The position numbers were made by a program, and so were the translations under genes. From Nanobdellota archaeon (GTDB taxonomy: Archaea > Nanobdellota > Nanobdellia > Woesearchaeales > UBA9642): a stretch of 47,319 nt of DNA. This document shows, in pieces, positions 15,089 to 23,581 of the stretch (position 1 is its first letter; each line of letters begins with the position of its first letter). Below the pieces are notes generated by a model that did no database searches, had not been told where the DNA came from, and was given only the letters and a program-made list of their open reading frames with translations. The stretch covers positions 1-47,319 of the forward strand of contig JAKAKR010000009.1 in assembly GCA_021813435.1 (NCBI GenBank). Reading direction: 5' to 3'.

Positions 15089-15463
15089 ATGGAAGAGAAA
15101 TCAAGCTTTTATGTTGTTGCAATTGTTGCAGTGGTTGCAGTCATTGCATTGGTTGTTTTAGTGATGAATAGACAGACTGCATCGTCAGTGTCTACGGTTT
15201 CTGGACCTGACACTGTCGGACAGGCTGCATGGATACAACCAAAAGGATGTACTGATTCTGACGGCGGACTGAATTATTATAAACAAGGAGTAATTACTGG
15301 CAATCTCATTTCAGGAGATATTGCGGTAGATATATGCGTAGACAATACTACGCTAAGAGAATTATTTTGTAATGATCATAACGCTGGCGAACCACGATTG
15401 TTTGATTGTCCAAATGGTTGCGTAAATGGCGCGTGTATTGGAAATCCTCGATATCAAGTATAA
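15089..15463 (+). CDS. Membrane-anchored surface protein with CTDSDGG-type Cys domain
   Basis: A 124-aa protein with one N-terminal transmembrane helix (about residues 7-27, Val/Ala/Ile-rich), a Ser/Thr linker and an exterior domain: GCTDSDGGLNYYKQGVITG, DICVDNTTLRELFCN and CPNGCVNGACIG. This six-Cys module recurs in secreted proteins of DPANN archaea (recalled from family knowledge, not checked here). The Cys residues probably form disulfides outside the cell. The architecture parallels the protein at 4358. The start is supported by GAGGTG. Function unknown; a structural or adhesion role is possible. Confidence 0.78.
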   Translation: MEEKSSFYVVAIVAVVAVIALVVLVMNRQTASSVSTVSGPDTVGQAAWIQPKGCTDSDGGLNYYKQGVITGNLISGDIAVDICVDNTTLRELFCNDHNAGEPRLFDCPNGCVNGACIGNPRYQV

Positions 15464-15530
15464 CTTGTTTGTCTTATATGAGAATTATTTTTTTCTTTTT
15501 ATTATCTCTCTTATTTCGAGGATTAGTTTT

Positions 15531-16349
15531 TTATTTCCCTTCAATAAACCGTTTCATCTCAAAGACAAAATCGCGCGCTTCCTTATAATAGACGTCGAAT
15601 TGCTGTCCTGAAACGTCAAGCAGTTCTCCATGCATGATGCTCTTGCCGAGTGCATAGAATTGACGCATGGTAAAGGCGTGCCTCTTATGGACCAATCCCT
15701 TCTTGACCAGTTTCTCATCAAGCATATCTGCAACGTGCGCAGGGCTTGGCGGAATCTCATTGATTGACATGAGCGCCGCATGCGCTGCGTCAATGACTGC
15801 CCAATACAGGTCAAGTGTTGCCTGCAGGATATGATTTTTCGAATTTTGGAGTGTCTGCGGCGCGAGTGCAAGATAATTCTGGATAGACTCGCTGCTGGGT
15901 CTGATCCTGCCCTGGTAGAGCAGCAATTGGAGCGGATCAAAAAATCCGCTGTCCATGATCGCAATGCCGTCACGGAGCATGTTGATGGCGATAGGATCGC
16001 CTGCCCGGATGTACTCCCAAAAATTAGTGAAGCGAAGCGTCGTGATATGGAGTCGTTTGGACACTTTTGCGACGATTTTCTCAAGAATGATCCGATAGGT
16101 CTGGACGAGTTCTTGGGTGAGTTGGATTGAGACATCATCAACAATCAGGAGGACATCAACATCTCCAGGCCTTTTCTTGGTATCATGCTCCTGATATTTG
16201 CGTGCAGTGCTGCCAAAAAGAATGATTGCCTTCAAGAGTTCCTTGAATTCCTTGCGTGCCTCTTTTGCAAAGGCATATGCAATATCAATATCCTCTTTTG
16301 CGTACGTATCCGAAGACGGTTTTTTACGGTTTTCGACCTTAAACTCCAC
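15531..16349 (-). CDS. Nucleotidyltransferase (MNT-like) fused to a HEPN-like helical domain
   Basis: A 272-aa protein. The N-terminal half has a minimal nucleotidyltransferase signature: ILFGSTAR (43-50, Gly46-Ser47) and GDVDVLLIV (62-70, Asp63 and Asp65). The C-terminal half (about 165-270) is all helical with HILQATLDLYWAVIDAAHAAL and DVYYKEARDFVFEMKRFIEG, the look of HEPN domains. In MNT/HEPN toxin-antitoxin pairs the two are separate proteins and MNT AMPylates HEPN; here they are joined. The classic R-x4-6-H ribonuclease motif of HEPN is not obvious, so it may be a non-toxic member. Start GTG 16349 is chosen for the GAGGTGG just upstream. Confidence 0.75.
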   Translation of the reverse strand: MEFKVENRKKPSSDTYAKEDIDIAYAFAKEARKEFKELLKAIILFGSTARKYQEHDTKKRPGDVDVLLIVDDVSIQLTQELVQTYRIILEKIVAKVSKRLHITTLRFTNFWEYIRAGDPIAINMLRDGIAIMDSGFFDPLQLLLYQGRIRPSSESIQNYLALAPQTLQNSKNHILQATLDLYWAVIDAAHAALMSINEIPPSPAHVADMLDEKLVKKGLVHKRHAFTMRQFYALGKSIMHGELLDVSGQQFDVYYKEARDFVFEMKRFIEGK

Positions 16350-16411
16350 GATCCACCCACCTCTTTATATGTTGCAGGATTCAGGATTTATTAATCTTGC
16401 GCTATTTCCCG

Positions 16412-18391
16412 TTATTCGAGCGGCACTTCACTCCAAAGCCTGAATTCATTGCTCGGCGAATATGCTCCCACAATGTAATTTGCAGGCGCGCCATATCCGA
16501 AATGTGCATGTCTGATTTGTGACATATTCATCTTATGTCCGATGCCATAGATCGGGCTGCCGAATTGCTCGAGCGTCTCCCATAATGCATGTGGGTTCTC
16601 CCCACCACGCTCGACGATAAAATCCTTGATTCCGGCTTTTTCCATGCGCTGGATAAATTCCTTGATCGGAGCATTACCTTGACCGGGCGTGACATGCTCA
16701 TCATCATAACCGAAATTGTCTGTCAAGTGGACATGACCGATGACGCCATCCTTTGCAAGCTTCTCAGTCTCGTCAAGATACCACTTTTCAAATCGCTTCT
16801 CGGCCTTTTCTGGCGATTCGCCTTCCTTTGCCTGGAAGTATCTTCTCCACATGTTGAAGTGTCCAGTATCGATTGTTGCCTTGATATGTTTTTTTGCAAG
16901 ATCCTTGGCCTCTTCGCTGCCATATCCTTTTTGCTGGAGCATCTTAGCCATCTCCTTGCGTGAACTTTCGATGATGGTTCGTATCTCGTCAGGATGCGAC
17001 CCATACATCTGCGGCATAAAACTTTCAGGCGCAACATAGATCGCTTCCCGAAGCTCGTCCTTCTTTTTCTTGCTGACCTCCATTGCAGTCATACCGACCT
17101 CTGCAATGGTTTTCGTAGTTTTCTTGAGTCCGAAATTCTCAAGCGTTGTTACCTCATTCATCTTTTCCAACGCCTGCCTTGCCATAGCATCAGCTGAGGC
17201 CGAGGACTCATGGATATGGCGCATACGGTCTTCAGTCTGTTTAAGACTCTGGGTAAGATACTCTGAAGGCATGACATCTTTAGGCAGGAGAAATCCTCCT
17301 GATCGATTCGCAAATTTGTTGACGAGCAGTCGCCATTTTTCATTATCAGGAATCCCTACTTCAAGTGAATTATAATAATCCAAGGCTTTCTTGAGTGCAT
17401 CACGTTCCTCTTTTAATTCATCGTATTGAAGTCCATGGAATAATGAATTACCCTTATATTGGAGAACCTGATTTGCAAGCTGTGATTTCATGAAATACAC
17501 TTCAGGAGCAATACCTAAATTCTTTGCCTGTTTTTCAAAATAGGTAAAATCATGTTCTTCTACAGCAAAATTAGTTTTATCCTTATTCCAGACCGGAACC
17601 CTGTTGAATAACTCCTCACTTTTTTTCTGATCGAGGAGCCATTCACGCTTTATGGCGTTTCCATTAATGTCGACCCAATCGTCTTTTTCTACAATATTCC
17701 CATTTTTATCCCTGACGCCAACGATCTTTTTCCCCAACTCTTTCTCATAGGTCGTTGCGGTATGGAATTTTGGTTCATAGACCTTATGGTCTTTTCTGAA
17801 TGCCTGGATCTCTCCAGTCCTTCCATCAACAACCATGACCGGGCTTCGGGAATCCTCATCGCCATATTGTCGGAACATTCCGCCCTTGACGTCAGTAAGC
17901 GGTCTATGCCATTCACCGGTATGGAATACGACTGCGCCGCCTGTTGACGCATCGCCGGCAAATTCAATTGCTTTATTGATCTCGCGCAGGGTCTGTGATC
18001 GCGCTTCCTCGCTGAATCCCTCACGGGTCATTCCTGAAGCGCCATTGATTGCAACTGTTGCATGGACTGAAAATTTTGCATTGTTAAGCCGCGCCATCTC
18101 ACGGATCTGCTCGCGCTCAATTTTTCCGACAGACTCTGGCGTATGCTGCTGCCCACCGCTCTTGCCCTGACCAAAGAACGTGAATTCCACTTTTGCAGAG
18201 CCCTGCCTTATCGCTGCGTCAAATTTCTGGAGCGGTGTTCCGCCACCGATGTCTGCCTCAGATGAACCCATCTCAAATGGGGTAAGATTAGTGATCGGCT
18301 CTTTGAGTACTGGGTCATCGACGTATTTTCCCTTGCTTGCGTTATAATACCCGCGATCCAGTGTGGAATAATATTCAGTATTAAATATCAT
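16412..18391 (-). CDS. Xylose isomerase/AP endonuclease-like TIM-barrel protein with large insertion
   Basis: A 659-aa protein. The two ends carry TIM-barrel blocks with candidate metal ligands: FSVHATVA (His110), VVFHTGEW (His157), YVAPESF (Glu456), IDTGHFNMW (Asp508, His511), IGHVHLTDN (His553, His555) and FIVERGG (Glu594). This is the pattern of the sugar isomerase/endonuclease IV superfamily. Residues about 165-450 are an insertion with a beta-rich part and long helices containing no recognised domain. Substrate unknown: sugar epimerisation or DNA/other phosphoester chemistry are both possible. It is the last of three same-strand genes with a coiled-coil protein and a 503-aa protein; spacing of about 170 nt leaves co-transcription uncertain. 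Confidence 0.78.
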   Translation of the reverse strand: MIFNTEYYSTLDRGYYNASKGKYVDDPVLKEPITNLTPFEMGSSEADIGGGTPLQKFDAAIRQGSAKVEFTFFGQGKSGGQQHTPESVGKIEREQIREMARLNNAKFSVHATVAINGASGMTREGFSEEARSQTLREINKAIEFAGDASTGGAVVFHTGEWHRPLTDVKGGMFRQYGDEDSRSPVMVVDGRTGEIQAFRKDHKVYEPKFHTATTYEKELGKKIVGVRDKNGNIVEKDDWVDINGNAIKREWLLDQKKSEELFNRVPVWNKDKTNFAVEEHDFTYFEKQAKNLGIAPEVYFMKSQLANQVLQYKGNSLFHGLQYDELKEERDALKKALDYYNSLEVGIPDNEKWRLLVNKFANRSGGFLLPKDVMPSEYLTQSLKQTEDRMRHIHESSASADAMARQALEKMNEVTTLENFGLKKTTKTIAEVGMTAMEVSKKKKDELREAIYVAPESFMPQMYGSHPDEIRTIIESSRKEMAKMLQQKGYGSEEAKDLAKKHIKATIDTGHFNMWRRYFQAKEGESPEKAEKRFEKWYLDETEKLAKDGVIGHVHLTDNFGYDDEHVTPGQGNAPIKEFIQRMEKAGIKDFIVERGGENPHALWETLEQFGSPIYGIGHKMNMSQIRHAHFGYGAPANYIVGAYSPSNEFRLWSEVPLE

Positions 18392-18560
18392 GGTTGCTCT
18401 CTGTTACTTGTTTGTATGTATACGGTCATATTCTGCCGTAGCGCCATTCGCATCTTTCTGTGCAGGTCATAACTGACATTTACTCTTGCAATCTCTCATA
18501 TCAGTTTCATTGTTTATTTGTTGATGCTCATCTTAAGGCGCTACTTGAGGTGCATTAATT

Positions 18561-19295
18561 TTAATATCCTTGATACCCTTTCTTGTACTGCCAGATCTGA
18601 TCGACAACATTGAGCGATCGTTGGATATACTGATGCTCGTCTTTGCGTTGGATATCAGTGTCGCTGCTGAACTGCTCGAATTGTTTACGGACATTATCGA
18701 TAAATGCTTCTTCCTGCGGGGTGATCTCCCCCCGTGCTGCACGGTCACGCAATGCGGTGAGTCCATTATAAAAGTTATAATTGGTCGCTTCATAGACATT
18801 GCGGGGAGCGTTGAGTTCCTCGAAAAATTTATGATAATTGGATTGTTGCGATTCAATGCCCGGAGCGCCTCTCGGCGGCGCTGCAGTCTTTGCGACATAA
18901 TCAAGGGATGGCGCCTCTTTATGGCGCTTGTCTTCGGCTTCCTGTTCCTGCGCGATGATCATGCGTTTATGGCGCATCAAATCCTGAAAACTCTGCTCGA
19001 TGAGATCCTCAGTGTCCTCGATCTCCTTTGCTTTTTTCTTTTCGAGATCCTCGAGTTCCTTTTTCTTTTGGGTGATACCGTCAAGCTCTTTTTTCTTGCG
19101 GTTCTCAAGATCCTCGATCTCTTTTTTCTTTTGCGCTTCAAGCGCTTCGATCTCACGCTTTTTTTTGGCTTCGAACTCCTCAAGCTCTTTTTTCTTTGAT
19201 GCAATGGTGCCTTTTTTTTCGCGGGTGATCTCGTTCAATTGATCCATACGCTCCAAGGGGTTGATGTCCATGACCCCGTCGCTTGTTCTGACCAT
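18561..19295 (-). CDS. Highly charged coiled-coil protein
   Basis: A 244-aa protein. Residues about 25-125 are a long coiled coil built from near-repeats such as KKKEIEDLENRKKKEL. A disordered Ala/Pro linker (about 135-147) leads to a helical C-terminal domain containing NYHKFFEELNAPRNVYEATNY and FIDNVRKQFEQF. No enzyme motif or membrane segment. The start is ATG 19295 with GAGGG upstream; an ATG eight codons in is the alternative. It lies 42 nt downstream of the 503-aa gene and upstream of the TIM-barrel gene, so a scaffold role for those two is possible but unproven. Confidence 0.72.
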   Translation of the reverse strand: MVRTSDGVMDINPLERMDQLNEITREKKGTIASKKKELEEFEAKKKREIEALEAQKKKEIEDLENRKKKELDGITQKKKELEDLEKKKAKEIEDTEDLIEQSFQDLMRHKRMIIAQEQEAEDKRHKEAPSLDYVAKTAAPPRGAPGIESQQSNYHKFFEELNAPRNVYEATNYNFYNGLTALRDRAARGEITPQEEAFIDNVRKQFEQFSSDTDIQRKDEHQYIQRSLNVVDQIWQYKKGYQGY

Positions 19296-19337
19296 GCAAT
19301 CCCTCGCCCAGTATTGTTCGCGTGATATTGTCCCTGT

Positions 19338-20849
19338 CTACCAGGTCAATAATTGATGCGCCTTCTTGTAATTTTTCATCAGGAGAATCATCTTCTTGGT
19401 CGCAGCCTTGCCCTTACCCTTCTTTTGGCTTTTACTGCTTGTCTTTTCTGCGCCGCCAAATCCTGTAAACAATGAAGTCGGGGTGAATAAGCCGATGATC
19501 TCCCCAAATCCTCCAAACAGTGCAGCGAATGGCTCAGTGACATCCATGCGCGCGTTCTTTGCTTCAATATCTTTCTCCTTGCCGAGAAAACGGATGAGGG
19601 GATGGACCTTCTTTTTATGCTCCTTTGCCTCTTTTTCCTCTTTGATCTTCTTGAATTCTTCCTCGCCGGCTTCTGCAAGGTATTTCTCTAAATCCTCAGA
19701 TAACGCGTCCACTGCCGCCTTGAGCGATGCGTCAATGACCCCGAGCAGTTCAAGCTCCTCTTTTTCGCGGTATTTCTTGTACGCCTCGATCTCTTCCTTA
19801 TCCCAACCATAGCTGCGCATGCTGATATCGACTTTTCCGACATGGACTGCGCCACGCTGATAGCTTTCAGGCTGCTGATAGCTCAAGGATGGCTTGACAA
19901 AATATTTGAACGTGATGAGAACGCAGGTCGAGGGGTATTTGGTATTGTCATAGGCAAGAATCTCAATCTCAAGCGAAGCCGTCTCGAATGCAGAGATGAT
20001 CTCAGGACTCATGATCTGCTGCTCATTCATGCTCAGGCGCTTCACATTGCGCAGGTATGGCTTGAGCCACCCCATATACATTTTGATGACTGCCCAATGC
20101 TGGCGCAGGTAGTGGATATTGAATTTTCTCCTGTTGCGCAGCTCTTTTTCAATCTGCTCGACCCAGACTGTGAATTCAAAGAGTTTTCTGCGCAATACAT
20201 TCTTTACCCGCTCATTCGTCTGGACCTTATCGACTGCACTGTCGACCTCATCTTTGCTATATGCTTTGGTGTTGAAGAAAAAATCCGGCAGTGTCGCATA
20301 GCCCAGGGTCTGGGCAAGACCATAGACTGATGAAGTCTTCATCTGTCCGCCCTGATTCTCGACAAAATTGATGAACACTTCCTTGAGTGTGACATCGGCC
20401 GCCTTGCTGTTCTTTTTCCAGGCATCATGGGCGACCAGGCGTTCATCAATGATCCTCAATTCGCGGACAAGCGCAAAAAGATCTTTTACCATCTTACCGG
20501 TTGTTGCAAGCAGTGTCTGGACCTTGTCCTGCTGGATTCCAAGACGCTGGCTGGCCTGGCCGAAGAATGAGCTGTTCTCTGAGGCAGAAAAAATATCTGT
20601 GATCTTTTCAATCTTGGGAAATGAGAGATCATACTGCATCTGATTGAGTATCCAGAAATAGGTCTCTTCCATGGAGAGCGAGAACGCCTCATAAACAAGT
20701 CGCAATCGCTCGTCCGGTTCAGGATAATTGGTAGGAGTGTAGATGCCGTTGGTTTCCTCGCCAATCTCCTCACTCCAGCCAAACCGGCTTCCTGCTTCCT
20801 CTAGCGGACTCTTCTTTTTTGCTTCAGGAGCATCTGCCATACCTTTCAT
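19338..20849 (-). CDS. Unrecognised 503-aa protein of the TIM-barrel/coiled-coil block
   Basis: No family recognised. The mainly helical N-terminal part (1-300) has several aromatic-rich stretches (MEETYFWILNQMQYDL, YLRQHWAVIKMYMGWLKPYL). A beta-rich part (about 300-350, EIEILAYDNTKYPSTCVLITFKY) is followed by a charged coiled segment (355-430), a Gly/Phe-rich stretch (GLFTPTSLFTGFGG) and a very basic tail (KKGKGKAATKK). The basic tail suggests contact with nucleic acid or acidic surfaces. There is no signal peptide or clear membrane helix. A TATA-like TTATATA (about 20878-20884) supports a start near 20849. It heads the block with the coiled-coil and TIM-barrel genes. Confidence 0.68.
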   Translation of the reverse strand: MKGMADAPEAKKKSPLEEAGSRFGWSEEIGEETNGIYTPTNYPEPDERLRLVYEAFSLSMEETYFWILNQMQYDLSFPKIEKITDIFSASENSSFFGQASQRLGIQQDKVQTLLATTGKMVKDLFALVRELRIIDERLVAHDAWKKNSKAADVTLKEVFINFVENQGGQMKTSSVYGLAQTLGYATLPDFFFNTKAYSKDEVDSAVDKVQTNERVKNVLRRKLFEFTVWVEQIEKELRNRRKFNIHYLRQHWAVIKMYMGWLKPYLRNVKRLSMNEQQIMSPEIISAFETASLEIEILAYDNTKYPSTCVLITFKYFVKPSLSYQQPESYQRGAVHVGKVDISMRSYGWDKEEIEAYKKYREKEELELLGVIDASLKAAVDALSEDLEKYLAEAGEEEFKKIKEEKEAKEHKKKVHPLIRFLGKEKDIEAKNARMDVTEPFAALFGGFGEIIGLFTPTSLFTGFGGAEKTSSKSQKKGKGKAATKKMILLMKNYKKAHQLLTW

Positions 20850-20972
20850 GACCTCTTTTACGAATAGACTGCACAGTATATAATAGTACTATCCTAGAAT
20901 TACTTATTTATAAACCTTTCCCTCGTTTTATGGTCGTATATTCAGCGCAGGGGATCCTATGACCCTGCGTGC

Positions 20973-21239
20973 TCATTTTTTTGTAAGCACAATCATGAAC
21001 CCGACCTGATCGACGAGAACGCTACCAGTCCTTTCTGCAAGCTCTCGGGCAAGCGCTTTCCGGTCTGTTCCGGATTCATCGAGAAATGTCTTGAGCACCT
21101 TGATCTTGATGAGTCGCTCGCGCTTTAACGCCGCACTGATAAGCGTAAAGGTATGTGCGGTAACGCCATTCTTTCCAATAATAATTTTCGGGCTGAGTAG
21201 TTTTGATTCACTTCGTAATTTTCGCAATTTTTCATCCAT
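20973..21239 (-). CDS. CRM/YhbY-family RNA-binding protein
   Basis: An 88-aa single CRM domain. The order LRKLRSESKLLSPKIIIGKNGVT, then LISAALKRERLIKIKVL, and the C-terminal TGSVLVDQVGFMIVLTKK match YhbY. IGKNGVT is the GxxG-type RNA-binding loop. YhbY-like proteins associate with pre-ribosomal particles in bacteria and archaea. It precedes no obvious partner; the NFACT-R gene lies upstream on the same strand with 61 nt between, so a shared translation-related transcript is possible. Confidence 0.88.
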   Translation of the reverse strand: MDEKLRKLRSESKLLSPKIIIGKNGVTAHTFTLISAALKRERLIKIKVLKTFLDESGTDRKALARELAERTGSVLVDQVGFMIVLTKK

Positions 21240-21300
21240 GGTTTCACATCAATTAGTTTTATCTGAAATGCGCCGGCAGTAGCGTGCATGCGCGTTCATA

Positions 21301-22080
21301 TCACTTCTTTTCTTTCTTGATCGTACAATCCGGCGGCAGTGCCCGGATGATCTCGTCGAGTTCCCCGCCGATGATTTTCTGGATCTTTTTTGCAGTATCA
21401 CTGACCTTGCTCTCGCCTTGGACGAGTTCGAGGTATCGCGTTGCATGATGCGCAATCGCGCTCACGGGTCCGCACATGATCCTGTCCTGATAATTGCATA
21501 CTGCAAGATTGATTTTTGCAGTGATGAATGTCCGTTTGCCATAGATCATGAATGATCCCTTGGCAAGATACTCGCCGGATTTTGCCTCCTTAGAGACCTG
21601 TTCTGGTGTTACCCAGTACACTTCGGCAGTTGTTCTTCCGCTCTTCCATGACTTACTGAAACTGGCGCATATGATCGCAGCTTCCATGCTGGTTTCTTCG
21701 TCGATTTCTTTATGGTCAGGATTTTTGATGACAATAAATGGGCTTCCTGGGAGTTCAGCATGGAATACCCGGTCATTTTTATCCAGATGCTTTTTGATCA
21801 TGATCTCGTTTGTTGTCGCATCCCTTCCGCCGACAACAAGAAAACCGGTGCTGGAGTAGCACCAGCGGAATTTTTCAAACCACTCTTTTTTCCTGATGAT
21901 TTTTTTCTCTTTTGCCGCTGCGGCATCCTCTGCTTTGGTCTGTGCAACGCCAAGCTTTTGCTTCTGCTCTTCAATGGTTTTTTTGACTCCCGGGATCTTG
22001 CGCTTTGCCTTCTTTGCCTTCTCAAAATAGGTTTCGGCATTCTGTTCAACACTCTTCGTGATGACAAGGGTCACTTCCAT
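21301..22080 (-). CDS. Stand-alone NFACT-R domain protein (Rqc2/RqcH C-terminal type)
   Basis: A 259-aa protein with a coiled segment (about 15-62) followed by an NFACT-R (DUF814) domain: WFEKFRWCYSSTGFLVVGGRD, then IMIKKHLDKNDRVFHAEL and PGSPFIVIKNP. Full-length archaeal RqcH/NEMF proteins are around 650 aa, with an N-terminal NFACT-N and HhH region; here that part is absent and there is no room for it. RqcH binds split 60S/50S subunits with peptidyl-tRNA in ribosome quality control; a stand-alone NFACT-R may act in RNA or tRNA modification. TATA (about 22100-22110) lies 26 nt from ATG 22080, so this is a real start and not a truncation artefact. Confidence 0.85.
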   Translation of the reverse strand: MEVTLVITKSVEQNAETYFEKAKKAKRKIPGVKKTIEEQKQKLGVAQTKAEDAAAAKEKKIIRKKEWFEKFRWCYSSTGFLVVGGRDATTNEIMIKKHLDKNDRVFHAELPGSPFIVIKNPDHKEIDEETSMEAAIICASFSKSWKSGRTTAEVYWVTPEQVSKEAKSGEYLAKGSFMIYGKRTFITAKINLAVCNYQDRIMCGPVSAIAHHATRYLELVQGESKVSDTAKKIQKIIGGELDEIIRALPPDCTIKKEKK

Positions 22081-22156
22081 GATTGTGCAGAGTCCGGATG
22101 GTTTAAAAAGTTATAGATTGCAGAGAATGAGCGCGTATGCTGCGCGAAAGTAAAAA

Positions 22157-22621
22157 TTATCCGCATGCAGGGATATCGTCAGTCACGACAGCCTGTCCAG
22201 CGCAGGTCTTTTCCTTGCCGCCATAATGGATGAGCGGAATGATCTCGACATGGAATTTTCCTGAATGGATATAATCGATATTCTTGCTGGCTATGCCGCC
22301 GACTGCAATAGCGCTATCGGCAATGTTCTTATCCTCGACGGCAAGGTCCCGGTTGATGATGCGTAGTTTAATCATCTCGACATCGACATCGCCGGTATTC
22401 TTGACCATGAAATTAATCCTGTTATTGAGCGTATCATAACAGAACACAGGTTTGGTATTGATGGTCTGGATTTCCAGCTTGACACTCGTACAATCCCCTG
22501 AACTTGCAAAGGCGTCCTTGCCCCAGCTCATGATCATCGCACCGATGGACACTGCAAACGCTATCAAGAGGACTGTTGCAATAAGTGGAGAAATGCCCTT
22601 CTTACCCCTTTTTTCGAACAT
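22157..22621 (-). CDS. Archaeal type IV pilin-like protein
   Basis: A 154-aa protein beginning MFEKRGKKGISPLIATVLLIAF. The KKG|ISPLIATVLLIAF junction is the classic archaeal prepilin signal of the DUF1628/pilin_N family, cut after Gly by PibD/EppA peptidase, leaving a hydrophobic assembly helix. The exterior domain (about 40-154) is beta-rich with four Cys. A TATA box (ATTTAAATAC, about 22641-22650) is 26 nt from the ATG. It is far from the pilus machinery at 43351-47233 but could be assembled by it. Confidence 0.88.
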   Translation of the reverse strand: MFEKRGKKGISPLIATVLLIAFAVSIGAMIMSWGKDAFASSGDCTSVKLEIQTINTKPVFCYDTLNNRINFMVKNTGDVDVEMIKLRIINRDLAVEDKNIADSAIAVGGIASKNIDYIHSGKFHVEIIPLIHYGGKEKTCAGQAVVTDDIPACG

Positions 22622-22747
22622 GAATATGCTCTACGTTCCAGTATTTAAATAGGTTACTGTTTGGGATTTTGATTACGTGTTTTGCAACAACAAAATAAAA
22701 TGTACACAAAAAAATAAAAAAATGAATTCCTGCACCTGCGTTGCGCA

Positions 22748-23365
22748 TCAGCGTTCTCTTCCGGCAAGTACATCTTCAATGCTTCCTGCAATGTAGGATA
22801 GCATCTTTCGGGATAGTGCGTCATTATTGAACTGCGCGCCCAGCGAGTGGTTTGCTGCCTTTCTTATTTTCTTCAGCACATTTTCGCAGCTTTGGCGGTA
22901 GGTGACAATCGCCTCGCCCAATTGCGCGCGATATTTCTCATCCTGGACAATAGGCAAGATAGCATACAATGCTCTTGGCGCATATTCTGCAAAGCAAAAG
23001 GAAATCTCAGGGTCTTGGTATGGTGGCAGTATCCGCTCACTGTATACTGGAGTCTCTGGATATGCTTTACGATGATCAATGAGTTCCTCGATTGAGGCAA
23101 TACTACTCCTGCTTTCGTATTTTTGCATTTCGAGCAGCGTCATGATGGTCCTGATTTCCGCAGCAGTCTGCGCCCGGACATCAATACTGAACCGATCATT
23201 TGCTCGTATCTCGAGTTTGAACGGCCCATTCCAAAGTTCAATATACTTTTTTCTTGTCCGTCTTGATTCTTCAGGATCCGGTGGCGGGCTCCATCCCATA
23301 GATGGCTGATAAAACATGTTTTGCACGAGGAGTGCTATCGCTAATCCTAATATGAGCAGTATCAT
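22748..23365 (-). CDS. Membrane-anchored hypothetical protein
   Basis: A 205-aa protein with one N-terminal transmembrane helix (MILLILGLAIALLVQNMF) followed by a Pro-rich linker and a helical, charged exterior domain with one Cys in SFCFAEYAPR and one in RQSCENVL. The frame is open to 23476, but ATG 23363-23365 is chosen because a strong GGAGGT lies 5 nt upstream and the extra upstream residues are basic and unstructured. No family recognised. The flanking 23366-23581 shows no gene. Confidence 0.68.
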   Translation of the reverse strand: MILLILGLAIALLVQNMFYQPSMGWSPPPDPEESRRTRKKYIELWNGPFKLEIRANDRFSIDVRAQTAAEIRTIMTLLEMQKYESRSSIASIEELIDHRKAYPETPVYSERILPPYQDPEISFCFAEYAPRALYAILPIVQDEKYRAQLGEAIVTYRQSCENVLKKIRKAANHSLGAQFNNDALSRKMLSYIAGSIEDVLAGRER

Positions 23366-23581
23366 GGTATACCTCCAAAATATTTTTTTTTTATTGCTCC
23401 TACTCTCTATAGACTGTTTGCAGAGAATGTTCCGATGTTCCTTGTGATGACGATACGGTTTTCGACCGCTGATCACCAGAAGTTATATCGGCATGCTATC
23501 TATTGAAATCCAAAAAGAAATGACCTGTCCACGGATTTCGTATGCATAGTGAGGGAATATCGCAGAAGTATTTAATTGTTT

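Noticed and set aside
18977-19242. Open frames on both strands within the coiled-coil gene
   Set aside because: They are shadows created by the repetitive Lys/Glu codons (AAG/GAG) of the coiled coil; they have no signals or family pattern.
21249-21455. Short Arg/Ser-rich open frame overlapping the NFACT-R gene end
   Set aside because: Typical wrong-frame composition and no start signals.
23366-23476. 37-residue N-terminal extension of the membrane protein ending at 22748
   Set aside because: A strong GGAGGT and the beginning of the membrane helix both favour the internal ATG at 23365.
23430-23500. C/D box-like sRNA (GTGATGA followed by CTGA)
   Set aside because: The spacing between the boxes is too long for a guide, the second box pair is missing and no closing stem is visible.
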